Source: Nicotiana tabacum (lineage: Eukaryota > Streptophyta > Magnoliopsida > Solanales > Solanaceae). From it: a stretch of DNA of 64,000 nt. Below, one piece after another: positions 61,897-64,000 of the stretch; position 1 is the stretch's first letter; every line of letters begins with the position of its first letter. A program made the position numbers and the translations under genes. The stretch is taken from positions 101,654,501 to 101,718,500 of the forward strand of contig NC_134102.1 of the NCBI RefSeq assembly GCF_000715075.1. The letters run 5' to 3'. The notes under the pieces are model-generated. The model was not told the origin of the DNA, ran no database searches, and saw nothing but the letters and a program-made list of their open reading frames with translations.

Positions 61897-61901
<5 letters not shown>

Positions 61902-62598
61902 ATGCATGCATGATACATGTGTCGCAGAAAAAAAAATTGCTCACCGTATATTATGGCTGTCCAACGGGACGAGACAACATTTAGCCGGGACGATGGCGGG
62001 ACGGGACGAAATGGTAGGCCCATCCCGTCCCGCTAACAAACGGGATGGGACGGGACGGGACGGGACGGACAGTAGGCCCATCCCGTCCCGCTGGGATGGA
62101 ACGGGACGGGACGGGTTCGCGGGCCTTAAGTGCCATTTTAAAAAAAAATTATTTAAGCATTGAGTTTGGCAACAGATATTCTTTTGACAATGACTAAGTT
62201 TTTAAAGTTTGCAACATCTAGTTTTTTGACTTATTTAATAAACTTAAAAATTAAACGAAAATTAGGAAACAAAGTAAAGAATTATAAAATATTAAAACAA
62301 AAGACTTGTAATGAAATATTCTAGCAATTATAAATATATAATAGAGTTATAATTTATTTAATATAATTTTAATCCATTAAGTAACTAAGTAAGAGTGTAA
62401 GACAATTCATAAAACAAATTCAACGCTTAGAGCCTTTTATTTTATTAATAGAACTTTCAAATCTCACATACAAATATAATTCTTTTGAAGAGCACCTAAT
62501 CTACGCAGCCACATTCTAGGAAGGGTTCTGTTTGAACTAGGCTTCTTAGTAGCCAATTACAAATTATCATACTAATATTTGTAAGCTCCTATATAACT

Positions 62599-63345
62599 TC
62601 ATTGTAACTTATCTATAATTTCTCTCGGACATTGTTCTGGAATTGGCAATGTTGATTGATGTTCCATAAGTTCCATGCCGTCATCGCTCCCAGTGCTAAG
62701 TATCTCATTGCATTCTTCTTCTTCCCTAGTGGTTAATTTTTTAAAATCAAGATTTTTTCTTTCTGAATTAATCCTATCTCTGAATAATACGGAAATCTCT
62801 AGGCTGTCCTCCGATAATGAATGTCTATGATCTCCGATTTGAAATCTTGCCGCGCTAAAAGCACTCTCCGATGCTACTGATGATGCTTGAATAGCAAGGA
62901 TATCTCGGGCCATTATTGAAAGTGTTGGAAAAGCCTTGCCACCCTCCCTCCACCATGCCAAAAGTTGTTCGTTGCCTTCTTCGCCTTTAATACTTTCCAA
63001 TCCTTGATTAAGATAAGAATCAAGTTCATCATCAATAGAGGAATCAAAACCTGTTATATCATCCATATCTTCCCATAGAACTTTTACTCTAGACTTAGAA
63101 GTAGAAGGAGCAGTTTCATCACATGTTGTTTTCATAGATTTATATTTATCAAACATTGATCTAACATAAGAATATATGTTGGCTTGGCATTCTTCGAGAG
63201 ATGGTTTTTCATTTTCTTGAATTGCTAAATTCTCATAAATTTTACGAACAAGTCCCTTTGCACCTCTTAATTTTAAAGATGGGTTAAGTATAGTAGAAAT
63301 TAAATAAACTTGGGAATAGAAAAAAATATTTTTTAAATTTTGTAA
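62599..63345 (-). pseudogene. hAT transposase C-terminal fragment with dimerisation domain
   Basis: Open on the minus strand from about 63345 to 62599. It reads YLISTILNPSLKLRGAKG, then YENLAIQENEKPSLEECQ. From the first internal ATG (63156) come 185 residues containing the hAT dimerisation domain: LLAWWREGGKAFPTLSIMARD, then SSVASESAFSAARF and DHRHSLSEDSLE. This part normally lets transposase monomers pair. The BED zinc finger and the catalytic DDE region are missing, so it cannot cut DNA. A stop (TGA) lies just upstream of the open part. Confidence 0.88.
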
Positions 63346-63442
63346 TCATTTCATTAATGGACGGTGCATAAGATGGATTAGTTTTAAGATATTTGAGAGA
63401 GAATAATTTATTTTTGTGGGAAACAATGAAGAAGGATTGGGG

Positions 63443-63450
63443 TATTTATA
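63443..63450 (-). promoter_or_regulatory. TATA box inside the deleted hAT element
   Basis: On the minus strand CTATAAATACCCC lies about 100 bp upstream of the surviving transposase fragment, inside the right subterminal region. It may be the old transposase promoter. Confidence 0.45.
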
Positions 63451-64000
63451 GTAGAAAATATGGTCAAAGTATAATTTAATAGACTTAGGGATTATATTAA
63501 AAGTTTGGGGGGTAGGGGGTGTTGTTTTTGGGGGGTGGAGGGGGGGGGGATTAAATATGGCCTTTTTGGCCATTGAAAACAGCTATTTTTGCAATTATAG
63601 CCGTTGCCCAACGGCTATAATTCAAAAAAAGGGAGCGGGACGGGACGAAACGGGACGAAATGGGATGGGATAAACGGGACAAAATGGCCATCCCGTCCCA
63701 TCTCGTGTCCCGTTTAACACGGGCCCACCCCGTTTAAAATTAAGTGGGACGGGACGGGACGTCTTGTCCCGTTGGACAGCCTTACCATACATACATATAA
63801 TAGTACCAACTAGGTAGGAGAAATGCCAATAACAATAAAAGAAATAAAGTGGAGACACAAAGGAAGCAACAACGGTTACAAGTCACATAGAAAACATAGG
63901 TGCACAATAACATCTCAAGATAAAGGCATGAATATATACATAACAAAACGATATCACAATATAATGTATGTCTCTCGTCCTCGCCTGCACGGAATCACCC

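Larger units (their letters stand above)
61952..63784 (-). mobile_element. hAT element, internally deleted, with transposase C-terminus
   Basis: The inverted ends are TATGGCTGTCCAACGGGAC (61952) and TAAGGCTGTCCAACGGGAC (63784, reversed). Candidate 8-bp target duplications CCGTATAT (61944-61951) and CCATACAT (63785-63792) match at six of eight. Dense GGGAC/GTCCC subterminal repeats occupy 61964-62115 and 63630-63775, the usual transposase-binding zones of hAT elements. At 1833 bp it is shorter than autonomous hATs and keeps only the C-terminal transposase region. Confidence 0.88.
60718..64000 (-). mobile_element. Second copy of the family C LTR, interrupted by hAT and cut by the window edge
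   Basis: It starts TGTCACGACCCAAAATCCCACCA, the inverse of the 3' end of the 47590-51198 element, and follows that copy for about 1 kb including the ACCTAGTCTCTAAGACTAGGT dyad. The body past the hAT insert (63793-64000) is noncoding. The far end lies outside the window. Confidence 0.8.

Overview
This is plant nuclear DNA, probably from a Solanaceae genome and most likely Nicotiana or a close relative. Three spliced plant genes sit among dense transposable elements: LTR retrotransposons, an L1-type LINE, tRNA-derived SINEs, a Stowaway MITE and hAT elements. The family assignment rests on LTRs with TGTCACGACCC-type ends, which I know to be common in Solanaceae. No database search was possible.

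Layout. Positions 1-5741 hold two broken Ty3/gypsy gag-protease fragments on the minus strand, separated by LTR-like DNA. The second fragment keeps a primer-binding site and an LTR. Positions 5860-11485 are a complete Ty1/copia element with a perfect 5-bp target duplication, inserted just upstream of a gene for a protein of three B3-like repeats (CDS 12586-13707). Positions 14.5-18.5 kb hold a LINE relic, a Stowaway MITE, a tandem duplication and two SINEs. The translation elongation factor eEF2 gene (20157-22974, minus) has a long 5' UTR intron and a promoter with three TGGGCY motifs. Next come a minisatellite (24.6-25.3 kb) and AT-rich DNA with a hAT-type MITE. An eight-exon IQM-family calmodulin-binding protein gene lies at 29009-31267 (plus).

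From 31.6 to 59.8 kb the window is a Russian doll of insertions, most with readable target duplications. A TIR element of about 1 kb (TTA duplication) was split by a Ty1/copia element with LTRs of about 2.2 kb (GTGCA). That element was hit in its 5' LTR by a 3.0-kb solo LTR (TCGCA/TCGTA) and in its RNase H region by a non-autonomous LARD-like element (CAAAA). The LARD was in turn hit in its interior by a 3.6-kb solo LTR (ATTCT) and in its 5' LTR by a 2.5-kb solo LTR (GCAAT/TCAAT). The last 4 kb hold a hAT terminus, another copy of the 3.6-kb LTR family and a deleted hAT element nested inside it.

The three host genes are unrelated in function and independently transcribed; this is a gene-island and repeat mosaic, not an operon. 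The most interesting unexplained signal is an array of short dyads with a GCGNNCGC core at comparable places inside four kinds of LTR, next to sequence that looks like the LTR transcription start region. These LTRs also share extended inverted ends and several carry repeats with a G-box (CACGTG). This is a candidate shared cis-regulatory or silencing module and is offered as a hypothesis.
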